A DNA stretch of 64,000 nt from Heterocephalus glaber (lineage: Eukaryota; Chordata; Mammalia; Rodentia; Bathyergidae): contig NW_004624732.1 of the NCBI RefSeq assembly GCF_000247695.1, positions 43,513,816 to 43,577,815 of the forward strand, in the 5' to 3' direction. The position numbers and the translations under genes were made by a program. The notes under the pieces are model-generated. The model was not told where the DNA came from and searched no databases. It was given only the letters and a program-made list of their open reading frames with translations. Position 1 is the stretch's first letter, and the number at the start of each line of letters is the position of its first letter. Below are positions 25,882-36,780 of the stretch, in pieces.

Positions 25882-26879
25882 CCCACATATGGGATAAATG
25901 TACACATACAGTACCCTACACCCAGAACCAGAAAGAAAAAAGGTTAAAAATAGTAAAATTGTAACATTCATATGCAAGTTTTCTAATCATGAGCAACTCA
26001 AAGGCCATGAAACATATAGATTACTTGCATTGCAGATTATGAATTTGAAAAATTAGAAGTACAGCACCAGGGTGGAGGGATCAATTTACATAGAGTACAA
26101 CTGTAGTTGGGCAGCCCATCAGCAGCCACTGCTCAAAATAATACTATTGTTACAAATAAAGTAACACTCTGCAAAGTGATTTAAATTCCTCCAAAGACAA
26201 CATTATTTCTTTTTTCCAAATTCTTAAAAATACAAAAACATTGATGGGTCTAAATAGAAGCCAACTTCTGGAGCTGATGACAGAAGTGAAGAAATGTGAC
26301 AAGGAAGAGCAGGGAAGAGGTGTTTAAGTTGGGTACTTAACCAATGGGTTCATCACTTCCTCCCTGGAAGTAAGCAAAACTAACTCAACCTTTTCAGGCT
26401 GTATTCCAGGAATGCAAAAATTACTCATCTAGTGAAAAATTTTTAGTCACTAGTGTTCTGAAGTGAACATTTACATTTTTTATTAAACCATGCTGTTTTT
26501 CAGGGGAAACTTATATGCCATGCAAGGGATGAGTGAATGTCAATTTTTCGTGTGCTCAGTATGTCCACTTGGAATTGTCAAGTGTCTAAAACACGTCATA
26601 GTGTTCATAGTGATTAATTTTGTGCTGAGGAATTGGAGGTTATTTCTGTTTTCTCTTCATACTTTTCTTTCTCAAAAATTTTCTGAAGAGAGTACAGCTT
26701 GCTTTAAATTTTTTTTAAAAGAAAATACAACACATTCATATATATAAACAAAAGCAAAAAGCCCTCTTTTTCTCACAAGAGTTATGAATGAGAAGTTTGG
26801 GGCCATATCTGGAACACCTTTTCCACTGTAACACCACACTGCCTCTGCACAGGTGGAAGCACCATCAACAGTGTCAGGT
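25882..26879. other. Unassigned stretch
   Basis: AT-rich, no gene recognised. The 85-codon plus-strand frame at 26490-26747 has no family signature. Confidence 0.4.
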
Positions 26880-27244
26880 TGTTGTGGCCCATGTCTAGAT
26901 GGCCCACTCAAAGCCTCATGCAGTCTTTTTGGAGGTAGCTGAATCTGGACTGTGTGATGCTGGGATTAAGGGTGTGTGATTACTAAACCACTACAAGTGA
27001 GTGATTGGTTTTGCACCACTCTAATCCTGGTAGTCTAGAGGGGCAAAAGGGGGCAGAAAGATGCTGTTAAGGTCTTTTGTTGCTTTGCTACTGTCTGCCA
27101 TGAACTGTTATCCCTCTACCACCCTACCTTGGAGCCAGCTGATTGCTGAAACTTCTGCAAACTGTAAGCCAAATAAACCTTTCCCCGTTTAACTTTGGAT
27201 GTCGGGTATTTTGTCTCAGCAATGAGAGAAAAGTAACTAAGATA
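26880..27244 (+). mobile_element. Solo LTR, rodent MaLR (ERVL) type
   Basis: It begins TGTTGTGGCCCATGTC and ends near GTAACTAAGATA. It contains GATGCTGGGATTAAGGG, GGAGCCAGCTGATTGCTGAA, the polyadenylation signal in CAAATAAACCTTTCC, and GGGTATTTTGTCTCAGCAAT. It belongs to the same LTR family as the copy at 5365-5787 but in the opposite direction. It lacks an adjoining internal region. The 12 bases to 27256 separate it from a second LTR-like block. Confidence 0.75.
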
Positions 27245-27256
27245 GAATTATTTTGT

Positions 27257-28135
27257 TGTAGTCAGAGTTTGCAAGGGAGTAGTTTTAATACAGGACACAT
27301 AATTTATAGGATTATTTTATACTATTCACCCAAAAGGTCAAAAGCAGAGGAGTGCAAGAGATCTAGCCGAGCACTAGAGACCCAAAGAATCCATCCTAGG
27401 GTCTGGATTTCACAGCAATGTCTCTCACAAGTCCAGCTGAAGGCCTAGAGTCCAAGGCAAGGTCCTCCAGGAGTCCAGCCAATGGCCTAGAGCCCATGGC
27501 AATACCTCATGCTTGTCTGTATGGAAGATCTGCACCAGGAAGGCCCAAAGGCTAGTGGTTGAAGCTAGAGAGTCTACACCAGCAGGGTGAAGGATCTGTG
27601 CCACCAGACTGAGGGATCTGCACTAGAGCCAGGAATCCATGCTCAAGGTAAAGACCAGAGCTCCGCTGATGAGAAGAGCAGCTGTTCCCAGCAACAGGGA
27701 GGAATCCGAGCTACTCCAAAGATGAGAGAACAGCCAAATTTTCATCAGGAAAACCCCCTGCAGCAAGCATCTCCAAGAAAATCAACACCAAATGATCTTC
27801 CCCTCCAGTTTTATGATGTTGGTAACAATCTTCAGGGGGGTCTTCCACACCAAGAACCATGCTGACTCAGTTCAGCTAGACATTCCAAGTTGACCATTAG
27901 TTAATACATCCCATGGGTCATTGGTCCAAGTCCACATTGATCCCACCAGGCCATCACCTGGCAGGAGAGCTTAGGTAATGCCTTTGGGCTCCATGCCATC
28001 CCCCTTGAAGACACATGAATCATCAAGATGCTTGGCCCCCTGAAAAGGTGACCTGCCCCACCTAATCCATTCTCATTTATCAGTTCTGACCAAACCCCCA
28101 CAAGTCAAGTCAAGTCTGCAGATAGCACTTCAGAA
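27257..28135 (-). mobile_element. Unassigned GC-richer LTR-like repeat
   Basis: A block clearly richer in G and C than its surroundings, starting TGTAGTCAGAGTTTGC on the plus strand. Read on the minus strand, its 3' part has a TATAAAATAATCC box and the end CAAACTCTGACTACA, like the U3-R part and the terminal CA of an LTR. It carries internal repeats: GTCCAGCTGAAGGCCTAGAG at 27431 recurs, slightly changed, 42 bases later at 27473, and variants of GATCTGCAC recur near 27530-27620. The right end is not resolved. No gag, pol or env similarity is seen in its frames (27143-27448, 27587-27865 plus; 27901-28101 minus). It could be a lineage-specific ERV LTR or another repeat. Confidence 0.45.
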
Positions 28136-28298
28136 GCACCCTATTTCCACAGAGATGACTAGGAGAGCTTGTTCTTAACTAAAGTCAATGAAAACATCAA
28201 TCTTTGGGCATCCTGTACATATGCAGAAGGGGCTGCAGTTCCGGACATATCCCACCAGAACTAACTCTTCTTGGCAGTAGTGGAGTGAGCTAAATCAG

Positions 28299-28480
28299 GG
28301 GGTTGGAAGGAACCTAAATAAAACATCTAGTCCATCACCCTGCTGGCAATTTTCCAGGCAGGTAGGTATTTAGCCTGTTCTTAAAGCTATCCACTGATCT
28401 GAGAAAAAAGACAATGATATTTATATCCAGGAGGTTTTCTAACCAAATGTGTAATATTTACCATCTACACAATCTGCAGT
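28299..28480 (+). mobile_element. CR1/L3-like LINE fragment
   Basis: GGGGGTTGGAAGGAACCTAA, CATCTAGTCCATCACCCTGC, CCAGGCAGGTAGG and TTCTTAAAGCTATCCACTG follow the order of CR1-type LINE 3' regions (TTGGAAGGGACC...ATCTAGTCCAACCCCCTGC). In mammals the matching family is L3. Confidence 0.5.
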
Positions 28481-30143
28481 AGTTCAAAATGTAGTAAGAT
28501 TGAAAGTTAAACTCATTGATCACAGGAATTACAGTGGAATAAAAAATATTTTGCATTACATACTGTATTTTTCCTCAAAAATTTTTGATGAAGAATTCAT
28601 AAAATGGCATCTGTAGTTTAGGGCAAAGAATGAAACATTCGGCAGTTGACAAACAGTGTAATTTCCAGAATTCAGATAGGAAATACTCAGCTTTTAGTCA
28701 TTCTTGGCACAATTCTATGCAAGTTAAGAGCAAGATTTTAACTTCTTCTCTGGGCGGGTCATTACCTGGGCGTAACATGATGGCTTTTAAGCATCTCTCC
28801 TGTCTCTCAAATTTACATCCTTGATCACAAATATAGTTTAAGAAAATATAGATAAATTATCAAAAATTTTTGGTTTGGAGGACATTCTCTGCTCCTCTAG
28901 AGAACCATTATTTTTCTACATAAAGTAAAACAAGTTCTGTGTTTAGTTTTTAGACAGAAAAATGAAATTTGACAACATCCTGGCCAGATTTTGTAAAGAA
29001 TTTCTTCCACCCCAATCCCTTAATTCTTTTCTTTACAAACCCTTTTATTCAGATTTTGGAATTTGAGCTGTTTAAGAGTAGGCAGGTAATATTCCCTGAT
29101 GCTGATGCCCAATATAATGACAGTGGTTAGCAACCTTCAGTGATTTTGTTGTTGCTTGCTCAACCTCAGCTCTGTTCCTCTGGTGCCCTTCATCCTGAGC
29201 TGATGTGAGCGTGACAAGTCCACATTCAAGTATTCATCCTTGACATTTTCTAGGGATAATGATGCTACATCCACACTGACAAAGTTCAGACCTCTAAGAA
29301 ACCATGGTTGGTCCCAGGGTCTGAGCAAAACCATGATCAGGCCAGTGAATGTGGGACAGAGCAGTAAGAAACTCCAGGCTGTGGACAAGCCTTTGGGAAA
29401 GCCATAGAAAACCTGCCTCCAGTGTTGAGTCTTAGTTCCAGTGTCCTATAATGTCGTCATCCTTAAGCTTTCTCTGGGATCGCTGCTAGAAGCATTGGAG
29501 ACAGTGAAGTCTATTTCTTTCAGAAACCTGTCTCCAAAGCTAGTACTACTGGGAGTGAGTTTGGCATTCACAGCTTACCCTTAAATGGCTCCATCCTATG
29601 CCTTGTGGAAGGAACAGCGATTTCAGACATAAGTTGCTACAAAGACTGTTTTTTAAGTTTTATCCTTCCTATACAGAAAGTTTATGAAAATGGCCAAACT
29701 TTCCCATCCACTTAGTACACATAAAATAGCCAAATATATTATGGAAAAAAATGTTCCCATGTGTTATCTTCCTTTCCCAGTAAACAGGAAAAAAAAGAAT
29801 TGTAAATCAACTAGCATAGTCTTCTGGAAAGAGAATCACACTTGTAGTTTAGAGGCAGAGTTCTAGCCATATGCTGTCATTTGACACTGTTATAAAGTAG
29901 GTACACATGTACTCATATACAGTGTGAGATATAGTTCTAAATCATCTGTAAGATAATCAAATCCCAGGAAGCCCTGGATATGTAGCAACGTGGGAGTTCC
30001 CCACTGGGAGGATAGAGTGAGCTGAGACAGGCAGGACTGGGGAGAGGATATTCTATATTCAGGACCCTGAAACAGTAAACCCAAGGGCAGACCAAGCCAG
30101 CATGCACATCTAAGTTATGATCTAATGGTAAGACATGGTAACA
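28481..30143. other. Unassigned stretch
   Basis: No recognised repeat or gene. Open frames at 29137-29388 and 29890-30149 (minus) are short and without known motifs. Confidence 0.4.
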
Positions 30144-30155
30144 CATCATCTAGGG

Positions 30156-30351
30156 CAGTGGTGGCAAACCTCTGGCATGTGTGCCACAGTGGGCATGCAG
30201 ACCCCTCTCTGTTGATATGCAGCCAAGTTGCCCCAGCAGCCAGGCACTGGATAACAGCTCACAGAGGGGCAATGTTTGTCACCTGACCATAAACAACTGG
30301 GTTTGGGGTTGTAGTCTGGCCACTAGATGTCTGAAAGTTTCACTACCACTA
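30156..30351. mobile_element. Non-autonomous hAT DNA transposon (copy A)
   Basis: 196 bases starting CAGTGGTGGCAAACCTCTGG and ending GTTTCACTACCACTA. The ends are imperfect terminal inverted repeats of each other and match the ends of the element at 38170-38250. The 10-mer CATCATCTAG occurs on both sides (30144-30153 and 30357-30366) and contains the CTAG core typical of hAT target duplications, though it is offset by a few bases from the visible ends. There is no transposase; it must have been mobilised in trans. Confidence 0.8.
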
Positions 30352-30917
30352 GTTGTCATCATCTAGCAGTGCCTGAGTCACCATTGAGAGAGGTTGGTGG
30401 ACGAGAGAGAAGTAGATCCAGCCTTAGTCCACTTATTGGCAGGACCTAAGGGAAGAGAAAAGAAATGGCCCATTGATAAGGGTAAACTGACCTCTAGACC
30501 CAGAGAGGAATGACAAGCAAGGCCAGCACCAAAAAATCAGCACAAGTTGCAGCCAGATTGAAAAGCAGGCACATCAGGGAGAAAGGCCGAGACCTGCCTG
30601 ATTCCTCTATTTTTAGAGGACACCACTTGCTGGGGCCCCATGATGCATGCACTGTGCTAGGAAGCATCATCCACGTCCCTCATTCCTTACCATAATAACT
30701 CTCAGAAGTAGTCACTGCTGCACCCACCAGCAAAGAAAAAAGTCCTTGCAGCATTTCTCCAAAACTGTGCCATGGACAATGAGCTCAATAGCTACCTATG
30801 TAGATTGGGCAATGCTGTTTACTACAGCCACTCCCCCTTCTTTTACTTATACTCTTAGACAATCACAATGCATATTAAAATCTTTGTGGTAACCTGTATT
30901 AAAGAAGTGATTATCCT
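30352..30917. other. Unassigned stretch
   Basis: No gene or repeat recognised apart from the flanking elements. Confidence 0.4.
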
Positions 30918-30998
30918 GGGTCTGGGATTTAGCTCAGTGCCTGCCTCACAAGCAGAAGGTCCTTAGTTCAATCCCAGGTACCAAAAAAAAAAAAAAAA
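30918..30998 (+). mobile_element. ID SINE (young type) with internal deletion
   Basis: GGGTCTGGGATTTAGCTCAG is followed directly by TGCCTGCCTCACAAGC, so the GTTCYGCC segment after box A is missing (about 8-9 bases). Box B reads AGTTCAATCCC. The A tail is 16 bases. Flanking duplications are unclear. Confidence 0.9.
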
Positions 30999-31140
30999 GA
31001 ATTTCTAATGAAACCATTACCCCATTATCCCAACAAACATGCACATGTATGTAATTGTTATTTCAGAAACATTTATATCTTTCTGATCTAGTGTCCTTTG
31101 TAATTGTCTCTGAAAATCTGAGAAATGTGTATCATACACA

Positions 31141-31221
31141 AAGTATTAAACAGGTATAAAATATAAGTATTAAACAGGTATAAAATATTATAACACAAAG
31201 TATTAAATAGGTATAAAATAT
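31141..31221. repeat. 24-bp tandem repeat, three units
   Basis: Two exact adjacent copies of a 24-bp unit beginning AAGTATTAAACAGG (31141-31164, 31165-31188), a 9-bp spacer, and a third copy with one change (31198-31221). Confidence 0.95.
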
Positions 31222-31784
31222 TGTTTATTGTGGTCAATGTGTGCCCATGGAAATAAGTAAAATGGTTGTATTAGAAGCCATCAATAAAAGGTTGGCTCTT
31301 ATATGGTATAGATCTACGAAGACAATTGCCTTGTGTGGCTGAAGGTCTAAATTTCTAGCATGATACAGACCACAGATGGGGGATATATTTCAGCTTATAA
31401 AAATATACCAAATGAATGAAGAAAAAGTAGAAATAGTATCATGTTCTATCACTGTAGAATAAATTTTCTTTGTAGGGTTGGAGGAGGACAATAAATTCCT
31501 CCCACAGTATGCTCAAATAGTGGCACAGTTCTGCCAGAATGGGCCTCCTATTGTAATTTTGTATTCACAGAATGTTTTCACTAGAAAGCGTCTTTCCCAG
31601 ATGGTCTCTGCCATGTAGACAATGTCACTTTAGAGAGAATGGTGGATTTTCTACAGTCTCCATCCCCTAATCAGTCACTGGTACTACAGCCTTTGCCACG
31701 GTGGGAGATTCAGCTCTTGGAACCTGGGTATATGTATTTGTTGGGGTGGAGGTAGAAGAAAGGAGGTCTCAGAGGATATTCTGG
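31222..31784. other. Unassigned stretch
   Basis: Nothing recognised between the tandem repeat and the (AAAT)n microsatellite. Confidence 0.4.
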
Positions 31785-31785
31785 A

Positions 31786-31826
<41 letters not shown>

Positions 31827-31829
31827 ATA
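31785..31829. repeat. (AAAT)n microsatellite
   Basis: About eleven units of AAAT without interruption. Confidence 0.95.
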
Positions 31830-32114
31830 TTTTTAAATGGAGCTTCCTGGAGCCTTTAATGTGCTAACTTGTGCAGAAGTCTCCTGAGAATGGGCCAACA
31901 AGACTGGATGGACTATATAGAACTTTCTAAGCTATAAATGGATCATGGATCATCAGGTGATCGATCGGTAGTGGGCTGCTGCATTGGATTATCTCACTTG
32001 CCTTTGTATCCTCAGCCATAGCTACTGCTCAAGTGTAATGTAATGAATGAACATGATAGCGTGAATGCACACAGTTACCCATAGCAGACTTTCCACAAAT
32101 AATGTTTCTGAATA

Positions 32115-32270
32115 ACCTGCAGGTAATGGAGAAGCCTTTATTATTCCCTCTTTGTACCTGGGGAAACTGAAATTCACAGGAGTTGAGTCATGTAACTTCC
32201 TCTGAACAGCCAAGTCTATACCTCCTGCCTCTAAATCCAAAAAGCTTCTCCTGTGCCACTCCCTCTGACC
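32115..32270 (-). mobile_element. MIR SINE
   Basis: Inverted MIR: TTATTATTCCCTCTTTGTAC, GGGGAAACTGAAATTCACAG, GTCATGTAACTTCCTCTG, CTCCTGCCTCTAAATCC. These correspond to the complement of the MIR core and 5' region. Confidence 0.7.
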
Positions 32271-33560
32271 CCAGGGTGCTATTTACAGCATAACCACACT
32301 GTCACCTGTCACGATGTCATGTCTACACAGAAACTGACTTTTCGTTAAGTTCTCTTAGTAAACCCAGTGGGAGCCTCACATTTGCGAATGCAATTCTTTC
32401 GAAAGCTTATGATCAGAAAACATGTGCTTTCCAATTTTTCCCACATATGCCACTTCTTAGCTGGCCTATCACTGAAGGTCTGCACAGTGTGGTCTGTTTC
32501 AGGCCCGTAATCATATCACCATTGTAATGAGTGGCAAATCCTAGGTCATTTACACATTAAAAGGAGGCTGAGATGCATGGAAAAACCCAGCCCCCATTTG
32601 TCTAATGAAATTAAAGCTCTTAGCCAAATACTGGTCCTGAAAAGACATGTTTGGGAGGGGCTCTCCCTCCCCTGCCTCTGAAGAAGAGGGTGAGTGTTCT
32701 TTATTCATGATCCCGCCTCTACCTAAATCACTCCCACAATGGGGTCTCTAAACCAAGGGGCCCTGGCAGGGAGCATGATTTACGCATAGCAGAGGCCTGG
32801 CAGGGTTTACAAAGGCATTATGACTAGTTATTTTCAATGACAATTGGAGGGAAAAGTAAAGCAGCAGAGATGTTCTGTGGCTTGGCAGGCAAAGCAGTAA
32901 ACTGCCTGCTTCCTGGCTTCTCCACTAAATGGCAAAAAAGAAGGTTCTGGCCACACCTGATAGAGTAATTATTTTGAGATATTTTTCACATTCCCGGGTA
33001 ACTGAGCATAGTTATGAAACAAGTGTGAATGATCCAGCACTTGGGGCAATGACACTGAGCATAACTGTGGAAGGATCCCCTGGTTCTATGCTGAGACATG
33101 GAGTGGCCAGCTTATGCCATCAACCTCTGTCCAGATACCCCAGAGTTCCCCTTGGCTTTGAAACTGTCTGAACTCATTTTGAAGTGAGGTGAAACAAAAC
33201 AAGACAAATATATCTGGATGTAAGTGTCAAAGTCAAGACTCTATTTCAATCATCAAATTAGTTACTTGCAGTATATAGGATGCTCTCATCTATTCCTGAA
33301 TGATAAAAACAAAGACATACTGTGGAGTATTTGTTTCTGAGCACATAAGTGGAGGCATCAAGGCAAGAATCTGTGTAGAAGAAGAGCCAAAATATATAAA
33401 AAATAACTAACAGCTTTCATTCCTCGCTTAAACAACTGCTCAATGACAAACACACAAGAAAAAGAGAACAAAGTATGCTCATATAATACTCAAACCCACA
33501 CCTCTGAATGAGACCAGGTGAGTTTGCTGAGAATCCTGTTATTCCATTTTTCTTACCTTG
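32271..33560. other. Repeat-poor stretch
   Basis: No recognised gene or repeat; somewhat less AT-rich at 32.4-32.8 kb. Confidence 0.4.
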
Positions 33561-33569
33561 TATGAAGCT

Positions 33570-33740
33570 ACACTATCCAGACACTAATTCCAACCTCATC
33601 CTCTACCACTCTTGTTCACTCCCTGTTCTCCATGCAAGTCTTTTTTTCTCTTCCTTATTTGTATCAAACTCATTTCTCTTCTGAACCATCCTCTGCCTAT
33701 AATATCTTCCCCAAGATCTTCACTCACCTCGTTCTCTTAT
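33570..33740 (+). mobile_element. L2 LINE fragment
   Basis: CTCTGCCTATAATATCTTCC, then CCAAGATCTTCACTCACCTC, resembles the L2 stretch CTCTGCCTGGAATGCTCTTCCCC...ATCTTC. Together with the piece at 34085-34320 it may be one interrupted element. Confidence 0.5.
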
Positions 33741-34084
33741 CCAAGACCCTTGTGGGTTCCCAGTATAGATCAAACATGTTCAAATATACTCACATTGCAC
33801 TAGCAGAAGAAGTTATACAAAATTGCAACTGTTGTGTTGCAGCTGATTAGTTACAACTGGCATTTTAAATAAATATTAGTTATTTCAATTTTACAATATT
33901 CTCTCCATAAGTTAATTCCAATAACATTTTTTCAGGGCCTGAAATACTTTCTTGGGCTCTTAAAAAAATAGCCACAGATATCATGCTCTAATCTCTAATA
34001 GATGAAATAGTCCTGCTGTTGCCATTCCAGTTCACGCCATATGTCATCACGTTTCACAAAAGGCGCTTTCTCATTTCCCATCCC

Positions 34085-34320
34085 ATAATAACCACTCACT
34101 TCATGCTCAGTCTCTCTTCACCATTACTTTTTGTGCTTCTCATAATCTGAACTTATTCTGGGTTCAATGTTTACAGTCTGTTTCCTGTGGCTAGAAGTAA
34201 ACTTCATGAGATCAGAGACACAAATGGCTGTCTTCTTCAGCATTGCCCCCCCAACACTGCCCTAAACATTGATTGGCGTATAGTAATCATTCCATAAATA
34301 TCAGCCAAAGGAATAGCTAC
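34085..34320 (+). mobile_element. L2 LINE 3' end
   Basis: AGAAGTAAACTTCATGAGAT, CAGAGACACAAATGGCTGTC, GCATTGCCCC and TGGCGTATAGTAATCATTCC, then ATAAATATCAGCC. This is the order at the L2 3' end (GTAAGCTCCATGAGGGCAGGGAC...GCACATAGTAGGCACTCAATAAATA). Confidence 0.65.
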
Positions 34321-35200
34321 AGGAGAGAATGAGTTCACACATCCTAGGATAACTATAACAATACTGATTTAGTACATTAATATCATATAATAGTACTGAT
34401 GTACATTTGTGTAGGGCTAAAATAACTAAACGGTATTGGTTTCAACTGTAACAACCAAAGGTATTAGTGTCAATGGGATCTACTGTTGTAGATTGGGAGC
34501 TGGGACAGTGGCTCAGTTTTAAATACAAACTAAAGAAACTCTACCAACTCTTTGTTCTTTACAGGGTACTTCAAAATGCCATCTTCTACCTGAATGGAAT
34601 TGTGTTTCACAGAAACAGAAAGCCAACAGAGTGAAAAATGGCCCAGCTCTCAAGGTTGGTAGGGAGAAAACACAGCCAGAATACTGGAAGGAAGCAAACG
34701 TTTTAATAAAATTTTGGTTCATAAAGTCTTACAGTCTCAGGAAGTACTAATGAAGTTCAAGCTTGGAAATGAGTCTTTTAAGTATAAATTGGAAATCTTG
34801 ATGCAAACCATGGAGTACAGTAGGGTGGAACTCACTCAGGGAGCTCCAGCTGAGAGGAATGTGTAACTTAGTACAACAGTACCAGTACCTCAGGAGGAAG
34901 AAAAAGGAGACCACCACCAACACCCACCATGGTGAATACTTACAGGCAAAGCCCATCATTTCCAAGAGTGAGTAATTAATCTTCCTTTAAAAAATCATTT
35001 TTGTTTTTATAAAATCTTCAGCTAAATAGCATTGCCTGCTACTGTGATAGACAGACAAATATTTGGGCCAAATGGAGTCTATAAAATTGTGATTTGTAAT
35101 TCTAGTATGCAAAGTATTTCAACTCAACCATCATATTCTTCTGATTTCAATAGTTTGCATAAGATGTTAGCTATCAGTAATTTCATTATGTAGGTAAGAA
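34321..35200. other. Unassigned stretch
   Basis: AT-rich sequence without recognised elements. A phrase at 34497-34516 resembles the start of a B1 (GAGCTGGGACAGTGGCTCAG) but has no body. Confidence 0.4.
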
Positions 35201-35205
35201 AAATG

Positions 35206-35285
35206 TTATCCTTGTTTCAAAAAAAAAGAAATTTATTATCCTTGTTTCAAAATGAAAAAACAGATACTCAGAGAGGTTTTTGCCT
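35206..35285 (-). mobile_element. MIR fragment with a 30-bp internal duplication
   Basis: TTATCCTTGTTTCAAAA occurs at 35206-35222 and again at 35236-35252, followed by AACAGATACTCAGAGAGG. The latter is the complement of the MIR core (ACAGATGAGGAAACTGAGGCTCAGAGAGG). Confidence 0.5.
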
Positions 35286-35538
35286 GTTTTAGTTAGGATA
35301 AGTTAAATTCAAGCTACAATAACAAGCAATTTCAAAAGATGTAATCGCAATGTTTGTTTCTGCATCACACTATGTACCCCATGGGTTGGGCACCTTTCTA
35401 TGGCTGTTATTTTCTTGCTAGGTAATTCTATGCATTAAGTGGATGGAGTTAAAAGTTTCTTGGATCTCTGGTAAACACTATTTCTAGGGAGTCTGTGACA
35501 ATGAGCATTTGAATCAGTAGACTGAGTAAAGAAAATCT

Positions 35539-35617
35539 TCCCCCTGCCGGAGATTTAGCTCAGTGGTTCTGCCTTGCCAACTCAAGGTCCGGGAGTTCAC
35601 TTCCCAGTACCAGAAAA
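35539..35617 (+). mobile_element. ID SINE (young type) inside the older repeat
   Basis: GAGATTTAGCTCAGTGG, GGTTCTGCCTTGCCAACTC, GTTCACTTCCCAGTACC. An 11-bp perfect duplication AAAGAAAATCT lies at 35528-35538 and 35618-35628. Box B has drifted (GTTCACTTCC) and part of the middle is deleted. Confidence 0.93.
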
Positions 35618-35728
35618 AAAGAAAATCTGCCCTCACCAATGCACCACTGTGGACAGGCATTATTTCTGTTGAGGGCTGACCCTAATGGAACAAAATAGAA
35701 GAGAAAAGGCAGAGTTTGGCAGAGTTTC

Positions 35729-35762
35729 TTCCCTCTCCCTCTCCCTCTCCCACTCCCTCTCC
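35729..35762. repeat. (CTCCCT)n polypyrimidine tract
   Basis: Five CTCCCT-type units inside the LTR-like repeat. The minus strand is (AGGGAG)n and could form a G-quadruplex or triplex. Confidence 0.9.
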
Positions 35763-36399
35763 TAGGACATCCACTTTGCCTACCCTCAGATGTCAAAGCT
35801 CCTGGTTTTCTCAAGCCTTCAAATTCCAACAACCAGTCAGTGTTTCAGGCCTTGGGATTGAATTATACTACTGGTTTTCCCAGTTCTCCTGCCTACAGCC
35901 ATCATATCATGGAATTTATTGGCTTCCATAGTTGAATGAACCACTTCCCTTATTAAATCTCCTAGTGGTTCCATTTCTCTGGAGAACGTTGACTAATACA
36001 CAGTGGCTCTGTGAACCAGGTTGTTTCTGTCTTGTGGCTCCACCACCTCAACATGAAGCCTCCTTGTGGGTTGGAAAGGAGAAGACTGAAGAATTACATA
36101 TGACTGTTTTACAGAGTTGGACCAAAAGTGACACATACAATTTCTACCCATATAACTTATTATCCAGAGCTAGTCACAAGACCTATTTAAATGTAAGGAT
36201 GCTTTCCATGCTCCTAAGAAAGAGGAATTTGAAATGAAATTTATCTTTGCCACAGTGCCCAGAATCAAAAAGTAAACAAAATGAAAAAAACTAAGATTTG
36301 ATCCAAATCTGATACAAAGCCCAGTACTCCCTCCACGTTCGAAGTTGTAAGGCTCAGAGTATACCTAACATATGGGAAGGTGCTCAAACAGTTCTTATG

Positions 36400-36515
36400 A
36401 TAGAAGAAAAGAATTGAGGGAAAAAAGAAACAGAAGAAGAAGAAAAGAAATGAAAAAGATAAAAAGAGAAGGTAAGAGGTAAGAGGGGAGTGAGGAAGGG
36501 AAGAAAAACAGAGGA
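36400..36515. repeat. Polypurine tract
   Basis: Almost pure A/G for 115 bases, including GAAGAAGAAGAAAAG and two GGTAAGAGGTAAGAG-like repeats. Confidence 0.85.
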
Positions 36516-36702
36516 TCTTTATTGTTTCTTAACTTCATGATTGATCAATTGTTTAATGCTCAGTAAAGAACAGGCGTGATACAATCGTTAACATCCATTG
36601 TCACAGTGTCGGTATTAAAGTGAAAGGGCAAAATGTAGAGGCCAGCGTTGCCATTTCCTAGTTTTTGGTCCCATGCACGTTGCATGGACCTTCACCCATA
36701 AA

Positions 36703-36780
36703 GAACGGGGGGGGGAGGGAATAAGGAAGGGAGGGAGGGAAGGAGGAAAGGATAGAGAGAGAAATTAAGAAAGGAAAAAT
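36703..36780. repeat. G-rich polypurine tract with G-quadruplex potential
   Basis: A run of about nine G, then GAGGGAATAAGG and AAGGGAGGGAGGGAAGG, continuing as AAGGATAGAGAGAG. Four or more GGG runs with short loops are present on the plus strand. Confidence 0.85.

Larger units (their letters stand above)
35500..36001 (+). mobile_element. Old mammalian LTR-like repeat, split by an ID SINE
   Basis: TAGACTGAGTAAAGAAAATC, GCCCTCACCAATGC, GAGGGCTGACCCTAATGG and AACAAAATAGAAGAG, a CT-rich middle, CCTTCAAATTCCAAC, then CATTTCTCTGGAGAACGTTG and ACTAATACAC. The final GGAGAACCCTGACTAATAC is a hallmark of an abundant ancient mammalian repeat, probably a class III LTR. I cannot name the subfamily. The ID at 35539-35617 interrupts it. 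Confidence 0.5.

Noticed and set aside
26880..28135. A complete endogenous retrovirus between two LTRs
   Set aside because: The MaLR LTR and the neighbouring block are different families on opposite strands, only 12 bases apart, with no gag, pol or env similarity.
30181..30366. 61-codon open frame as a peptide gene
   Set aside because: It lies inside the non-autonomous hAT element, which has no coding capacity.
31141..31221. CRISPR-like array
   Set aside because: Only three units, two directly adjacent without a spacer, in mammalian DNA.
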